A stretch of 25,561 bases of DNA from an uncultured Mucispirillum sp. (GTDB lineage: Bacteria; Chrysiogenota; Deferribacteres; Deferribacterales; Mucispirillaceae), in assembly GCA_910586745.1 (NCBI GenBank), contig CAJUJZ010000018.1, positions 1-25,561 on the forward strand. Reading direction: 5' to 3'. The notes under the pieces are model-generated. The model ran no database searches. It saw only the letters and a list, made by a program, of their open reading frames with translations, and had not been told where the DNA came from. The translations under genes were made by a program, and so were the position numbers. Below are positions 7,467 to 15,631 of the stretch, piece after piece (positions within the stretch are counted from its first letter, which is position 1; each line of letters starts with the position of its first letter).

Positions 7467-8609
7467 TTATTTAACATGGTATTCAATTCTTGCAGCGATT
7501 TCATCCAGTGGAACAATCTCATCTGCAATACCTGCTTCAACAACAGCACGCGGCATACCATAAACAATACATGATGGTTCGTTTTGTGCTATAATTGTAC
7601 CGCCCATTTTTTTAAGGTTAGTTAAACCTTTACAACCGTCACTTCCCATACCAGTCATAATTACACCTAAACATTCTTTGCCATATAATTCTGCAATAGA
7701 GTCTACCATTACATCAACTCCAGGAATATTAAACACATTACTTGGCTCTGTTGAAAGTTCTGTATAAACTGATGGACCTACTTTTTTAAATTTTAAGTGA
7801 TATCCACCTTTTGCAATATATACAACATTTGGCTCTAATTTCTCTTTACCCTGAGCTTCTACAACTTCTACTTTAGATAATGTATTAAGCCTTGAAGCAA
7901 GTGACTGAGTAAAGTTTGGCGGCATATGCTGAGTAACAACAACAGGTACACCTAAATCAGCAGGAAGTAATGGAATTACTCTCTGCAGCGACTGAGGACC
8001 GCCAGTTGATGTTCCAAGAGCTACCACTCTTTTTATACCTGTTTTATTAATAACAACTCTTTTTGAGCCGTCAATATTTCCATTTTGTGCATTATGAGCA
8101 AATGGTGTAGAAACATGTGGATGTTGAGCAGCAAATGTTCCTGATAATCTGTAAGATGGAGTCTGCTGCTGTGGCTGAGAAGATATAGAATGAGTTAAAA
8201 GTCTCACTACGCCTTTATTTTTTGCGAATTTTCTAATTTTATCTTTTAATCCTCTTTCAATATCCGCTCCGCCGAATGATTGAGAATCTTTTGTCATAAA
8301 ATCAACAGCACCTAAATCTAATGCTTTTAATGTAGCATCTGCCCCTTCTTTTGTAAGTGAGCTTACCATAATCACAGGTGTTGGATTATTTTTCATAATT
8401 AATTCTAAGGCTGTAATACCATCCATTGTAGGCATTTCAATATCCATAGTAATAACATCTGGGTGAAACTGTGCTGCCATTTCCACCCCTTCTTTACCAT
8501 TTTTGGCAAGCCCTACTATTTCAATATCAGATTCCCCTGAAAGTAAAGATTCCAGTGCTTTTCTCATAAAAATAGAATCATCTACAATTAAGACTTTTAT
8601 TTTATTCAT
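7467..8609 (-). CDS. cheB: Chemotaxis methylesterase/deamidase CheB
   Basis: The 380-residue protein removes methyl groups from chemoreceptor glutamates, resetting sensitivity. The N-terminal receiver domain (1-125) has D10/D11, phospho-acceptor D56 in TMDIEMP and K107. A Gln/His/Ser/Pro-rich linker (about 140-190) follows. The C-terminal esterase domain (192-378) carries the catalytic triad S201 (LGTSTGGP), H228 (TQHMPP) and D324 (MTGMGSDG). The ATG overlaps the end of fliA by eight bases, with AGGAGG about a dozen bases upstream. A cheR partner is not in this window. Confidence 0.96.
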   Translation of the reverse strand: MNKIKVLIVDDSIFMRKALESLLSGESDIEIVGLAKNGKEGVEMAAQFHPDVITMDIEMPTMDGITALELIMKNNPTPVIMVSSLTKEGADATLKALDLGAVDFMTKDSQSFGGADIERGLKDKIRKFAKNKGVVRLLTHSISSQPQQQTPSYRLSGTFAAQHPHVSTPFAHNAQNGNIDGSKRVVINKTGIKRVVALGTSTGGPQSLQRVIPLLPADLGVPVVVTQHMPPNFTQSLASRLNTLSKVEVVEAQGKEKLEPNVVYIAKGGYHLKFKKVGPSVYTELSTEPSNVFNIPGVDVMVDSIAELYGKECLGVIMTGMGSDGCKGLTNLKKMGGTIIAQNEPSCIVYGMPRAVVEAGIADEIVPLDEIAARIEYHVK

Positions 8610-9315
8610 AAATATCTTTTAGCCTCCTTTTTAACTTCTGCATAGCTGATGTATGAATCTGTGATACCCTTGACTCTGTAATATCTAAAACTTCTGCAAC
8701 CTCTTTCATAGTAAGCTCTTCATAATAGTAAAGAGTTACTACTTGACGCTCTTTTTCAGAAAGTTTATCTATTTCCTCTGCCATTCTTTCTGTAAGATTA
8801 TTTTTCATAACTTCATCTTCTGGAGTTAATCCTTTACTTCTTACAAAATCTACAAGACTTGTTTCTTCACTATCGCCAACAGTTTCATCTAATGATAACA
8901 TTTTTTCATTTTCTTGTAAACCCATAAGACGATAAATGTCTTCTTCATTGTATTCTGTATTATCAATTATTTCCTGAACTGTTGGTTTCCGTCCAAGCTT
9001 TCCTGCCAGTTCATTAACTGCTGCATCAAGAGCTTTTAATCTTGTTCTAACATTTCTAGGCAGAAAATCAAGATTGCGTAAAGAATCTAATATAGCACCT
9101 TTAATGCGTCTTTCTGCATAAGTGCTGAAACTAACATTACGGCTTTTATCAAATCTGTCCATTGATTCTATTAAACCAATAGATGCTGCAGAAAAAAGGT
9201 CATCAACATCAACACTGTCAGGCAGTGTACCTTTAAGTCTGATTGTCCATGACTTTATCTTAGGCAGAAATTCTGCTACAATATTCTGCTTTTCTTCTTC
9301 ACTAAACTTTTCCAC
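8602..9315 (-). CDS. fliA: Flagellar sigma factor FliA (sigma-28)
   Basis: The 237-residue protein is a sigma-70-family factor of the FliA type. Region 2 is clear (VDVDDLFSAASIGLIESMDRF, then FSTYAERRIKGAILDSLRNLD with PRNVR). Region 3 follows near 80-140, and region 4 ends with the helix-turn-helix LTMKEVAEVLDITESRVSQI. It directs RNA polymerase to late flagellar and chemotaxis promoters and is normally held by FlgM, which is not in the window. The start is GTG at 9315, six bases after GGGAG. It lies between a small membrane protein and cheB, overlapping the latter by eight bases. Confidence 0.95.
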   Translation of the reverse strand: MEKFSEEEKQNIVAEFLPKIKSWTIRLKGTLPDSVDVDDLFSAASIGLIESMDRFDKSRNVSFSTYAERRIKGAILDSLRNLDFLPRNVRTRLKALDAAVNELAGKLGRKPTVQEIIDNTEYNEEDIYRLMGLQENEKMLSLDETVGDSEETSLVDFVRSKGLTPEDEVMKNNLTERMAEEIDKLSEKERQVVTLYYYEELTMKEVAEVLDITESRVSQIHTSAMQKLKRRLKDIYE

Positions 9316-9330
9316 CTACTGCTCCCTGAA

Positions 9331-9537
9331 TTAAAGGATTTTCCAATAGTTTTTAAGTATTCTTGCAAGGCTGTTTGTTAATACTTTTACAACATAGTAT
9401 ACAATAAAAAATAAAACAATATCTCTTGCAAAATACATAACTTTCAAGTCTGGCACCAATAGCACTTTAAACAAAAAAGATGCCATCATAACAATGGATG
9501 CGATTAATATAGGATAATATTTAAGAGATGTAATCAT
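9331..9537 (-). CDS. Small two-helix membrane protein between flhG and fliA
   Basis: This encodes 68 residues with two predicted membrane helices (about 8-27 and 38-57), separated by a short loop VPDLKVMYFARD, and a basic C-terminus. I do not recognise a family. The gene is supported by an ATGA overlap with the flhG stop (9534-9537) and by its tight fit 15 bases before the fliA GTG. The overlap implies translational coupling to flhG. It may assist FlhF/FlhG positioning or the basal body, but that is inferred from position only. Confidence 0.75.
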   Translation of the reverse strand: MITSLKYYPILIASIVMMASFLFKVLLVPDLKVMYFARDIVLFFIVYYVVKVLTNSLARILKNYWKIL

Positions 9538-10379
9538 TTAAATACTCCTTTAAACAAATCATACACATTGGCACTTTTTTGTTTTTCTACAGGTGCTCCA
9601 ATAAAGCGTCTTGCACAGTCCTGTATATCTTTTGAAAATGCAGTTTTTGGGTCTAATATACTTACAGGTTTTTGTGCTCTGATAGCTTTGCGGACATTTT
9701 TATCATCACGAAGATGACCTAAAAGCCGTAAATCCATATTTAAAAACTTAGATGCAACATTTTTAAGGCTTGCAAAAACATTGTCTGAGTTTTGTATATC
9801 ATCCACCCTGTTAAAAACAACATTAACAAGTTTAATATCGTAAGTCTGCTTAATAACTTTCATAAATGCATAAGCATCAGTAATTGCTGTAGGCTCTGGC
9901 TGAGTTACTACAATTATTGTATCTGAAATTGAACTGAACCTGACAACAGAATCAGAAATACCTGCACCAGTATCAAATATTATAAAATCATATCTGTCAT
10001 CAAGAGTAATGAAAATATTAAATATTTTATCAAAATCTTCATCAGATAAATGAGCAAGCTCCATAAAACCGCTTGAGGCTGGGAAAACATCAAAGCCATA
10101 TATATCTTTTTTCAATATATCATCAATAGTTGCTCTGCCTTCTAAATATTTTTTTATTGTAGCAGTTACTGATAAAGATAACATAATATCCACATTGGCA
10201 AGCCCTAAGTCTGCATCAAATACAAGAACTTTCTTGCCAAGATTTGCCAGCTGGCACGCAAAGTTAACTGTAAAGTTAGTTTTACCAACGCCACCTTTTC
10301 CACTGGATACAGAAATATAATGGCTGTTTCTGTTAGCTTCCCATGCTCGTCTTCTTAAAGTAAATGCCTGATCTGTCAT
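9534..10379 (-). CDS. flhG: Flagellar number regulator FlhG (MinD-like ATPase)
   Basis: This is a MinD/ParA-type ATPase that limits flagellar number and stimulates the FlhF GTPase. The N-terminus has the FlhG activation motif DQAFTLR (residues 3-9 from the chosen start). The deviant Walker A SGKGGVGKT lies at 26-34, followed by VFDADLGLANVD and FDTGAG. The C-terminus (GAPVEKQKSANVYDLFKGVF) may provide membrane binding. I chose the ATG at 10379: it makes an ATGA overlap with the flhF stop and has GGAG six bases upstream. An in-frame ATG at 10391 would add four residues but has no ribosome site and itself overlaps the GGAG. Product length is 281 residues. Confidence 0.95.
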   Translation of the reverse strand: MTDQAFTLRRRAWEANRNSHYISVSSGKGGVGKTNFTVNFACQLANLGKKVLVFDADLGLANVDIMLSLSVTATIKKYLEGRATIDDILKKDIYGFDVFPASSGFMELAHLSDEDFDKIFNIFITLDDRYDFIIFDTGAGISDSVVRFSSISDTIIVVTQPEPTAITDAYAFMKVIKQTYDIKLVNVVFNRVDDIQNSDNVFASLKNVASKFLNMDLRLLGHLRDDKNVRKAIRAQKPVSILDPKTAFSKDIQDCARRFIGAPVEKQKSANVYDLFKGVFK

Positions 10380-11968
10380 TTGTCGCTCCATAAAGTAGGT
10401 ATTTCCTGTAACATTCTCTTAGCAATTTTCCTGCCATCTGGTATTTCCATATCATCAGGCACATTCTGCCCTGTTGTAACAAGCAAAAGAGGCAGCTTTT
10501 TCTTTACAGGAATATTTATAAGCGGTCCAAAATATTTTGTTTCGTCCAGCTTTGTAAAAATAAGATAATCTGGCTCTAAAACCTCATACCTTTCAAATGT
10601 ATCATAAAGCTCTATATGGTTTGAAGCCATAGAAAGCACTAGTGCTGTAGTAATACGGGAATCAACCTTAAAGAAATCTCTAATACCTGTTATCTGGCTT
10701 GTATCAAACTGACCACGCCCCATAGAATCTATCAATACACAGTCATATTTATCTTTTACTTTAGTAACAACCCTTAAAAGTTCTTCAGGACTTGTAGCAA
10801 CATAAAGTGGCAGATTAACTATTTCTGCATAAGTCTTTAACTGCTCAACAGCACCTATTCTAAAATTATCAACAGTAATAAGGCATACTTTTTTGCCATA
10901 TTTTAATGTCATAGTTGCTGCAATTTTTGCAATAGTAGTAGTTTTGCCAACACCTGTAGGACCTGCAAGAGCTATTATTTGATTCATCATAACATCATAA
11001 TAGCTTTTCTCTACAGGTATAAGCTCCGTAAGCTTATCTATCGCTATACTTTTTATCTGGGCAGATGTTGCTTCCTTTCCGTCTATCCTTGCTTCAATAT
11101 CTTTTAATAATCTGTAAGATATTATATCATCTACACCGTTTTTAAGAAACAGTGCATGGTAGTCTTTTAGTTTTGCAGGTAAATCTATAACTATATTATC
11201 GGATATATTGCTCTGCATATTAGAAAGCTGTTTTTTAATATCCCCTATATCTTCAAGTAAATCAGTAAATTTATCAAGCCCCACTGCCTTAATTACAGCA
11301 GCCATTCTTTCTGCATTTAACTCTGCCTGAGTTTTAGCCTGTTCCTGCTGTTTTTTAATCTCATCTTTATCATCTTCATACTTATGATGTTTTTTCTGTT
11401 TTTTAGGTGCAGGCTCTCTGTATTCATCTTCCTCATCAATACGGGGCATATATGCTGCAGGTATCTCGTCATCTTCTATAACCTGCCTTTTTCTAACAGG
11501 CGGTGCATAAAATGCTTCATCATCTGTAATACCTGCTTCTGCCATAGCTTCTGCTAAATAATCATCATGCATATCATAAGTATTTTTATACTTCTGATGT
11601 GCATAAGGACCATAAGTGGTACTTTGTGCTGCTGACTGTTTTTTCACAGGCTGCACTGGTACCTGCTGCTGTTCTGTATATACTGGGCGTTTAACTGCCT
11701 GTTTTTTTACTGTTTTAGTAGTGTATGCAGAAGGATAACTTTCATATCCATAACCACTGCTTTGTGCTGGCTGTTTCTGCTTATTAAGTAGTATACCGTC
11801 ATACTCTACTGCAGCAGTAACCTCTAAAACAGGGCGGGCAAAAAGTCCAAAATTATTACTTTTCATTACCTTGCGTGTAGATAAAATTACAGCATCAGGA
11901 CCTAAATCCTCTTTTATCATACGCAGTGCTTCTTTCATATCTGATACTTCATATTTTTTTATCTTCAT
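10376..11968 (-). CDS. flhF: Flagellar placement GTPase FlhF
   Basis: The 530-residue SRP-family GTPase recruits early flagellar parts to the pole. The N-terminal B domain starts MKIKKYEVSDMKEALRMI and ends near residue 57. A long Lys/Gln/Tyr-rich linker (about 60-215) follows, then a helical N domain (about 220-320) and the G domain (330-530). G-domain motifs are GPTGVGKTT (336-344), TVDNFRIGAVEQL (365-377), IDSMGRGQ (413-420; D414 and G417 fit DxxG) and TKLDE (472-476). The ATG follows AAGGAG at about a dozen bases. It is the first gene of the block and has a good promoter upstream. flhA, often next to flhF, is absent here. Confidence 0.96.
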   Translation of the reverse strand: MKIKKYEVSDMKEALRMIKEDLGPDAVILSTRKVMKSNNFGLFARPVLEVTAAVEYDGILLNKQKQPAQSSGYGYESYPSAYTTKTVKKQAVKRPVYTEQQQVPVQPVKKQSAAQSTTYGPYAHQKYKNTYDMHDDYLAEAMAEAGITDDEAFYAPPVRKRQVIEDDEIPAAYMPRIDEEDEYREPAPKKQKKHHKYEDDKDEIKKQQEQAKTQAELNAERMAAVIKAVGLDKFTDLLEDIGDIKKQLSNMQSNISDNIVIDLPAKLKDYHALFLKNGVDDIISYRLLKDIEARIDGKEATSAQIKSIAIDKLTELIPVEKSYYDVMMNQIIALAGPTGVGKTTTIAKIAATMTLKYGKKVCLITVDNFRIGAVEQLKTYAEIVNLPLYVATSPEELLRVVTKVKDKYDCVLIDSMGRGQFDTSQITGIRDFFKVDSRITTALVLSMASNHIELYDTFERYEVLEPDYLIFTKLDETKYFGPLINIPVKKKLPLLLVTTGQNVPDDMEIPDGRKIAKRMLQEIPTLWSDK

Positions 11969-12029
11969 ATAAAGATAAAACTCCTTTTTAGGATGCTGCC
12001 GCCCCTTTTTATATAATACTTCAATGTAT

Positions 12030-12058
12030 ATTATAGATTAATATATTAAGAAATGCAA
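12030..12058 (-). promoter_or_regulatory. Candidate sigma-70-type promoter of the flhF operon
   Basis: On the minus strand TTGCAT (12053-12058) is followed after exactly 17 bases by a perfect TATAAT (12030-12035), about 60 bases upstream of the flhF start. It lies in the 191-base gap between flhF and the rarD-like gene and is the only strong promoter-like pair seen there. The -35 box is only a half match. Confidence 0.5.
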
Positions 12059-12159
12059 CAATTAGAAATGATTTTTATAAAATTTCTTTTCTGTAAAATA
12101 CTTGCACTTTTTTTAAAAACACACAAAAATTCACTGTTTATTTATATAAATCAGTCTTT

Positions 12160-13050
12160 TTATATAATTTTTTTAGATTTTTTAAGCTGTATTATACCAT
12201 CAGCAGAGTATATTATAAGCCCTGCCCATATTAAAATAAATGTAATAAGCATATTTGCACTGAAATATTCGTGATACACAAACACGCCCAGTAAAAATGC
12301 TATAGTTGGTGTAATATACTGCAGAATACCAAGAGTGCTTAAATGCAGAATTTTTGCACTGTATGAAAAGCCAAGCAGTGGGAGTGTAGTAACTAAACCA
12401 CCACATACAAGCAGAAACGAAATAAATGAATCTCCCCTTAAAACTGCACTTTCTCCAGTTGAAATAAGGTATAACACATATATTACAGAAGGCACTGAAA
12501 TAATTAATGTTTCTACAAAAAGTCCTGTAACAGCACTTGCAGGCACAAGTTTTTTAATTATACCGTATGTACAGAAAGTAATAGCAAAAAATAAAGCAAT
12601 ATATGGCACTTTTCCATATATTATAATCATATATATAACACCTGAAAAAGCCAGAAGAACAGATAATTTTTGATATTTATTTAATACTACTTTAAATATA
12701 ATAGCTGATGCTGCCACATTCAAAAGAGGTGTGATATAGTTGCCCATACTGCTTTCTAAAATTTTATCATGAGCTACTGCCCATATAAAAAGCCCCCAGT
12801 TGCATGCAATCAATATACTTGATAATATCAATGGCAGTATATTTTTAGGATTTATTAAAATACGGATTACTTCCCCAGTCTTTTGAGTTATAAGCACTAA
12901 AACAGCAGTTAATACTAAACTCCATACAGCACGGTGGGCTACAACTTCTAAAGGATTAACACTAGAAAGCTGGTGCCAGTATATAACTAATGCACCCCAT
13001 ATTAAAAATGAAAAAAAAGCAGCAATAAATGCAAATGTTTTTTTATCCAT
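12160..13050 (-). CDS. rarD: RarD-type EamA family transporter
   Basis: The 296-residue integral membrane protein has about ten hydrophobic helices in two EamA repeats, the typical length and topology of drug/metabolite transporters. The N-terminus (IWGALVIYWHQL, then VVAHRAVWSLVL) has the HR.xW pattern characteristic of RarD proteins, as do GNYITPLLNV and LGILQYITPTIAFLLGVFVYHE in the second half. The E. coli name refers to chloramphenicol sensitivity; the substrate here cannot be read from sequence. It is a single gene between flhF and the alkD-like gene. A TATAAT at 13100-13105 with TTGCTA 15 bases upstream could serve as its promoter. Confidence 0.9.
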   Translation of the reverse strand: MDKKTFAFIAAFFSFLIWGALVIYWHQLSSVNPLEVVAHRAVWSLVLTAVLVLITQKTGEVIRILINPKNILPLILSSILIACNWGLFIWAVAHDKILESSMGNYITPLLNVAASAIIFKVVLNKYQKLSVLLAFSGVIYMIIIYGKVPYIALFFAITFCTYGIIKKLVPASAVTGLFVETLIISVPSVIYVLYLISTGESAVLRGDSFISFLLVCGGLVTTLPLLGFSYSAKILHLSTLGILQYITPTIAFLLGVFVYHEYFSANMLITFILIWAGLIIYSADGIIQLKKSKKII

Positions 13051-13159
13051 AAAAACAAATAACCTGTTTAAAACTTAATAAAATCAACTTTTGAATATTA
13101 TTATAACTTTTTATTTCATTTAGCAAGTATTTTTCTTTACCGTCTCAAAACAGATATAT

Positions 13160-13843
13160 TTATTTCCTCTTCATTTTTTTAACAAGTTCTTTATCTTCTT
13201 TTGTTACTCTTAAAGATTCCATTATTTTCTGCAGTGCCTTATTATATGTAAAATCATTAAGACTGTTATTATTAAGGTATAGCAGGGTATAGTCTTTGTA
13301 TTTTACAAACATTACAGATATAAGCCATGCTGCAGCCATTTGTGTATAATATTTGTCAAAATTTTCTGTTTCAAGTATTTCTTTTATTTTATCAAGATAG
13401 TCTTCCTTTAAAAATTTAAAAAGCATAACTATCATAAACCTTGTTTCATATTCATTTTTAGAATATCTGTATTTTAATATAAAATCATATACTCTGCCTA
13501 ATTCATTGTCTTTAAATTTAAATGATGAAAGAACTACATCACAGCCTGACCAGTCATATATTTCAGGCACAAATTTTTCAAGATAAGCAAATTTTTCTTC
13601 TAAAGAAAATTTGGAGCTGCCAATTACTATACCTTTAAGCAGAAATTCTTCATGGGTTTCTATAATATAATTATCAAGAAAATCTTTTACATCACCTTTT
13701 ATAATCTCTTTTGCCAGCCTTCTTAAATACGGCACACGAACACCAGTAACATTTTTAGCAAGTGGTGAATTTTTTAAAAAAAATGCTGCATTTTTTTCAT
13801 CATAAGCAGACTGAAGCTTATTTTTTATTTCATTCAAATCCAT
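13160..13843 (-). CDS. AlkD-type DNA alkylation repair protein
   Basis: This 227-residue, all-helical HEAT-like repeat protein fits the AlkD/AlkC DNA glycosylase family, which excises alkylated purines. The residues used by Bacillus cereus AlkD have counterparts at matching spacing: W98 and D102 (DWSGCD; AlkD W109/D113), R135 (TRFMIVMLF; R148) and W173 (AAAWLI; W187). The N-terminus PLAKNVTGVRVPYLRRLAKEI is the usual family entry (GVR.P.LR). The conserved residues favour an active enzyme. It lies 16 bases beyond the fumarase terminator, so its promoter must overlap or lie next to that hairpin, unless it depends on read-through. Confidence 0.88.
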   Translation of the reverse strand: MDLNEIKNKLQSAYDEKNAAFFLKNSPLAKNVTGVRVPYLRRLAKEIIKGDVKDFLDNYIIETHEEFLLKGIVIGSSKFSLEEKFAYLEKFVPEIYDWSGCDVVLSSFKFKDNELGRVYDFILKYRYSKNEYETRFMIVMLFKFLKEDYLDKIKEILETENFDKYYTQMAAAWLISVMFVKYKDYTLLYLNNNSLNDFTYNKALQKIMESLRVTKEDKELVKKMKRK

Positions 13844-13859
13844 AAATTATACTATAAAA

Positions 13860-13888
13860 AAGCGGTATAAGCATAGCCTATACCGCTT
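13860..13888 (-). terminator. Rho-independent terminator of the fumarase operon
   Basis: A perfect 10-base inverted repeat, AAGCGGTATA at 13860-13869 and TATACCGCTT at 13879-13888, has a 9-base loop. On the minus strand the stem is followed by a run of T (13859 downward, TTTTATAG). It starts 13 bases after the stop of the fumarase beta gene. Confidence 0.85.
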
Positions 13889-13901
13889 AAATTTAATTAT
13901 C

Positions 13902-14483
13902 TTATTTGCCAAGCAGTTCTTTATAAACCTTGCCGCTTTCTTCTAATATGTTTGCATGAAGGCTGTTGCCATGAGCATCCATTGTAACTATTACTGGAAA
14001 ATCTTCCACATCAATTACCCAGAATGCTTCCGGTGTGCCAAATTCTTCCATCATGAAAACTTTTTCTACTTTTTTAACTCTTGATGCAGTCAATGAACCA
14101 GAACCGCCTACTGCATGCAGATATACTGCACCATGCTCTTTTAAGCCTGCAAGAGTTTTATGACCCATGCCGCCTTTACCGATTACTGCACGAACTCCAT
14201 ATTCGCCTATAACTGTACTTTGGTATGGTTCCTCCCTTGATGAAGTTGTAGGACCTGCAGAAACAAATGACCATTCACCTTTTGCATCCTGCTTAACAAC
14301 CGGACCGCAGTGATAGATTACTGCATCTTTTAAATATTCCCTGATGAAATCAGGTTTTTCTTCTACCATTAATTTATGAGCAGCATCCCTTGCTGTAACT
14401 ATTCTGCCTGAAAGTAATACAGAATCACCTACTTTTAATGATTTTATAGTTTCTTCTGATATTGGAGTAGTTATTTTAAGCAT
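13902..14483 (-). CDS. Class I fumarate hydratase, beta subunit
   Basis: The 193-residue protein corresponds to the C-terminal half of class I fumarases (also the TtdB fold). It shows SGRIVTARDAAHK near 25-37, the conserved SAGPTTSSRE (about 75-84), GKGGMG (about 102-107) and AVGGSGSLTA (about 124-133). With the alpha subunit it converts fumarate and malate reversibly. The ATG overlaps the alpha-subunit stop by eight bases, so the pair is co-translated. A tartrate dehydratase beta subunit is possible on sequence alone; the divergent malate dehydrogenase next door favours fumarase. Confidence 0.92.
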   Translation of the reverse strand: MLKITTPISEETIKSLKVGDSVLLSGRIVTARDAAHKLMVEEKPDFIREYLKDAVIYHCGPVVKQDAKGEWSFVSAGPTTSSREEPYQSTVIGEYGVRAVIGKGGMGHKTLAGLKEHGAVYLHAVGGSGSLTASRVKKVEKVFMMEEFGTPEAFWVIDVEDFPVIVTMDAHGNSLHANILEESGKVYKELLGK

Positions 14484-15342
14484 AAGTCACCTCGCCGTCT
14501 TTAATAGTCATCATTTTTCTTCTATTTGCCCAGCACATATAAGCAATAGAAACATAGAATGTAGCAGGGTGACGGTGCTGGTATCCAATAAATACTTCAA
14601 GTGCTGTAGTGTTACCACCAAACCCCATAGGACCTATGCCTAATTTATTAATATCTTTTAATACATTTTCTTCCAGTGCTGCAATTTCAGGGTCAATATT
14701 TCTTTCACCCATTTTTCTAAAAAGCTGCTCTTTTGCAAGAATATGCGATAAGGCTCTGTCACCGCCTATACCTACGCCAATTATACCAGGTGCACAGCCC
14801 TGACCTTGAGCATTATAGATTGCATCAATAATACATTTTCTTACACCTTTTAAATCTCTGCCTGCTCCAAGAGTAATATCTGGCAGTCTGTATTGTGTGC
14901 CACAGTTTTCGCAGCCACCGCCTTTCTGCATAAAGCGTATGCGGGTATAGTCTTTATCCCACTGATGAAAATGAATATATGGTGCATTTATACCAGTATT
15001 ATTGCCACTGTTTTTACCAGTAACAGGGTCAACCGCATTAGGACGAAGATATTGTTTTGCAGTAGCAACTTTCACAGCTTCCTGAATAGCTTCAATATAT
15101 ACTTTTTCTTCTCCGCCAGCTTTATAGTCTACATAAAATATTAATGCACCAGTATCCTGACATATTGGTGTAGACTGCTGCCTTGCAAGCTTAATGTTTT
15201 CAATAATAGTATTGAAAGCATTTTTTGCAGGACTGCCTTCATCTTCTTTTGCTGCAGCATCAATTATTGCTTTTTCTACATCTGCAGAAAGATTTGTAGA
15301 TGATAAGCGAATCATTTCTAAAATCTGTGTTTTAAGCTCCAT
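14476..15342 (-). CDS. Class I fumarate hydratase, alpha subunit
   Basis: The 288-residue protein matches the N-terminal, iron-sulfur half of oxygen-sensitive class I fumarases. Likely 4Fe-4S ligands are C61 (PICQDTGAL), C183 (GQGCAPGIIGVG) and C270 (YMCWANRR). Their spacing is close to the three cluster cysteines of single-chain class I enzymes. Two extra cysteines occur at C144 and C147 in GGGCENCGTQ. GIGGDRA and GFGGNTTALEV are further family motifs. The ATG follows a GAGAGG site, and a good promoter lies just upstream. The two-subunit form and the labile cluster suit an anaerobic or microaerophilic lifestyle. Confidence 0.93.
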   Translation of the reverse strand: MELKTQILEMIRLSSTNLSADVEKAIIDAAAKEDEGSPAKNAFNTIIENIKLARQQSTPICQDTGALIFYVDYKAGGEEKVYIEAIQEAVKVATAKQYLRPNAVDPVTGKNSGNNTGINAPYIHFHQWDKDYTRIRFMQKGGGCENCGTQYRLPDITLGAGRDLKGVRKCIIDAIYNAQGQGCAPGIIGVGIGGDRALSHILAKEQLFRKMGERNIDPEIAALEENVLKDINKLGIGPMGFGGNTTALEVFIGYQHRHPATFYVSIAYMCWANRRKMMTIKDGEVTYA

Positions 15343-15377
15343 ATATCCCTCTCTATATTTATTGCTTTACTTTATCA

Positions 15378-15406
15378 ATTATAACACTAATTTATTATTT
15401 ATTCAA
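15378..15406 (-). promoter_or_regulatory. Sigma-70-type promoter of the fumarase operon
   Basis: On the minus strand TTGAAT (15401-15406) is followed after 17 bases by a perfect TATAAT (15378-15383), 35 bases upstream of the fumarase alpha start. It lies in the 289-base divergent gap with mdh. No equally clear pair was found for mdh on the plus strand. Confidence 0.6.
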
Positions 15407-15631
15407 GCATCTTTCATTATTTATACCTAAAATATCTGTTTTTATAAGTACTGATAAATATGTATTTTAAATGAATTATCAATAACTTCTTTAATATAAA
15501 AAAATTATTTTTACTTTTTTTAATTTTTTATTAGACTATTTTATCAAGTTGGATTAATATAGTAGTTGCAATTGGAAGATATTGCTAAAATAAAATTGCA
15601 TTATATTAAAGTCTAAAAGGAGGCTTATTCT

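Noticed and set aside
12110..12160. Weak hairpin after the rarD-like gene as a terminator
   Set aside because: The possible stem (ACTGATTTA with TAAACAGT) has a bulge and almost no G+C; it is too weak to call in this AT-rich context.
12053..12274. Plus-strand frame of 73 codons between flhF and the rarD-like gene
   Set aside because: It has no ribosome site, overlaps the end of the rarD-like gene on the other strand, and reads as AT-rich noise.
15540..15600. Sigma-54 or sigma-70 promoter for mdh
   Set aside because: GG/GC pairs do not have the 10-base spacing of sigma-54 sites, and the TTGCAA/TAAAAT pair is only 14 bases apart, so no site could be chosen.
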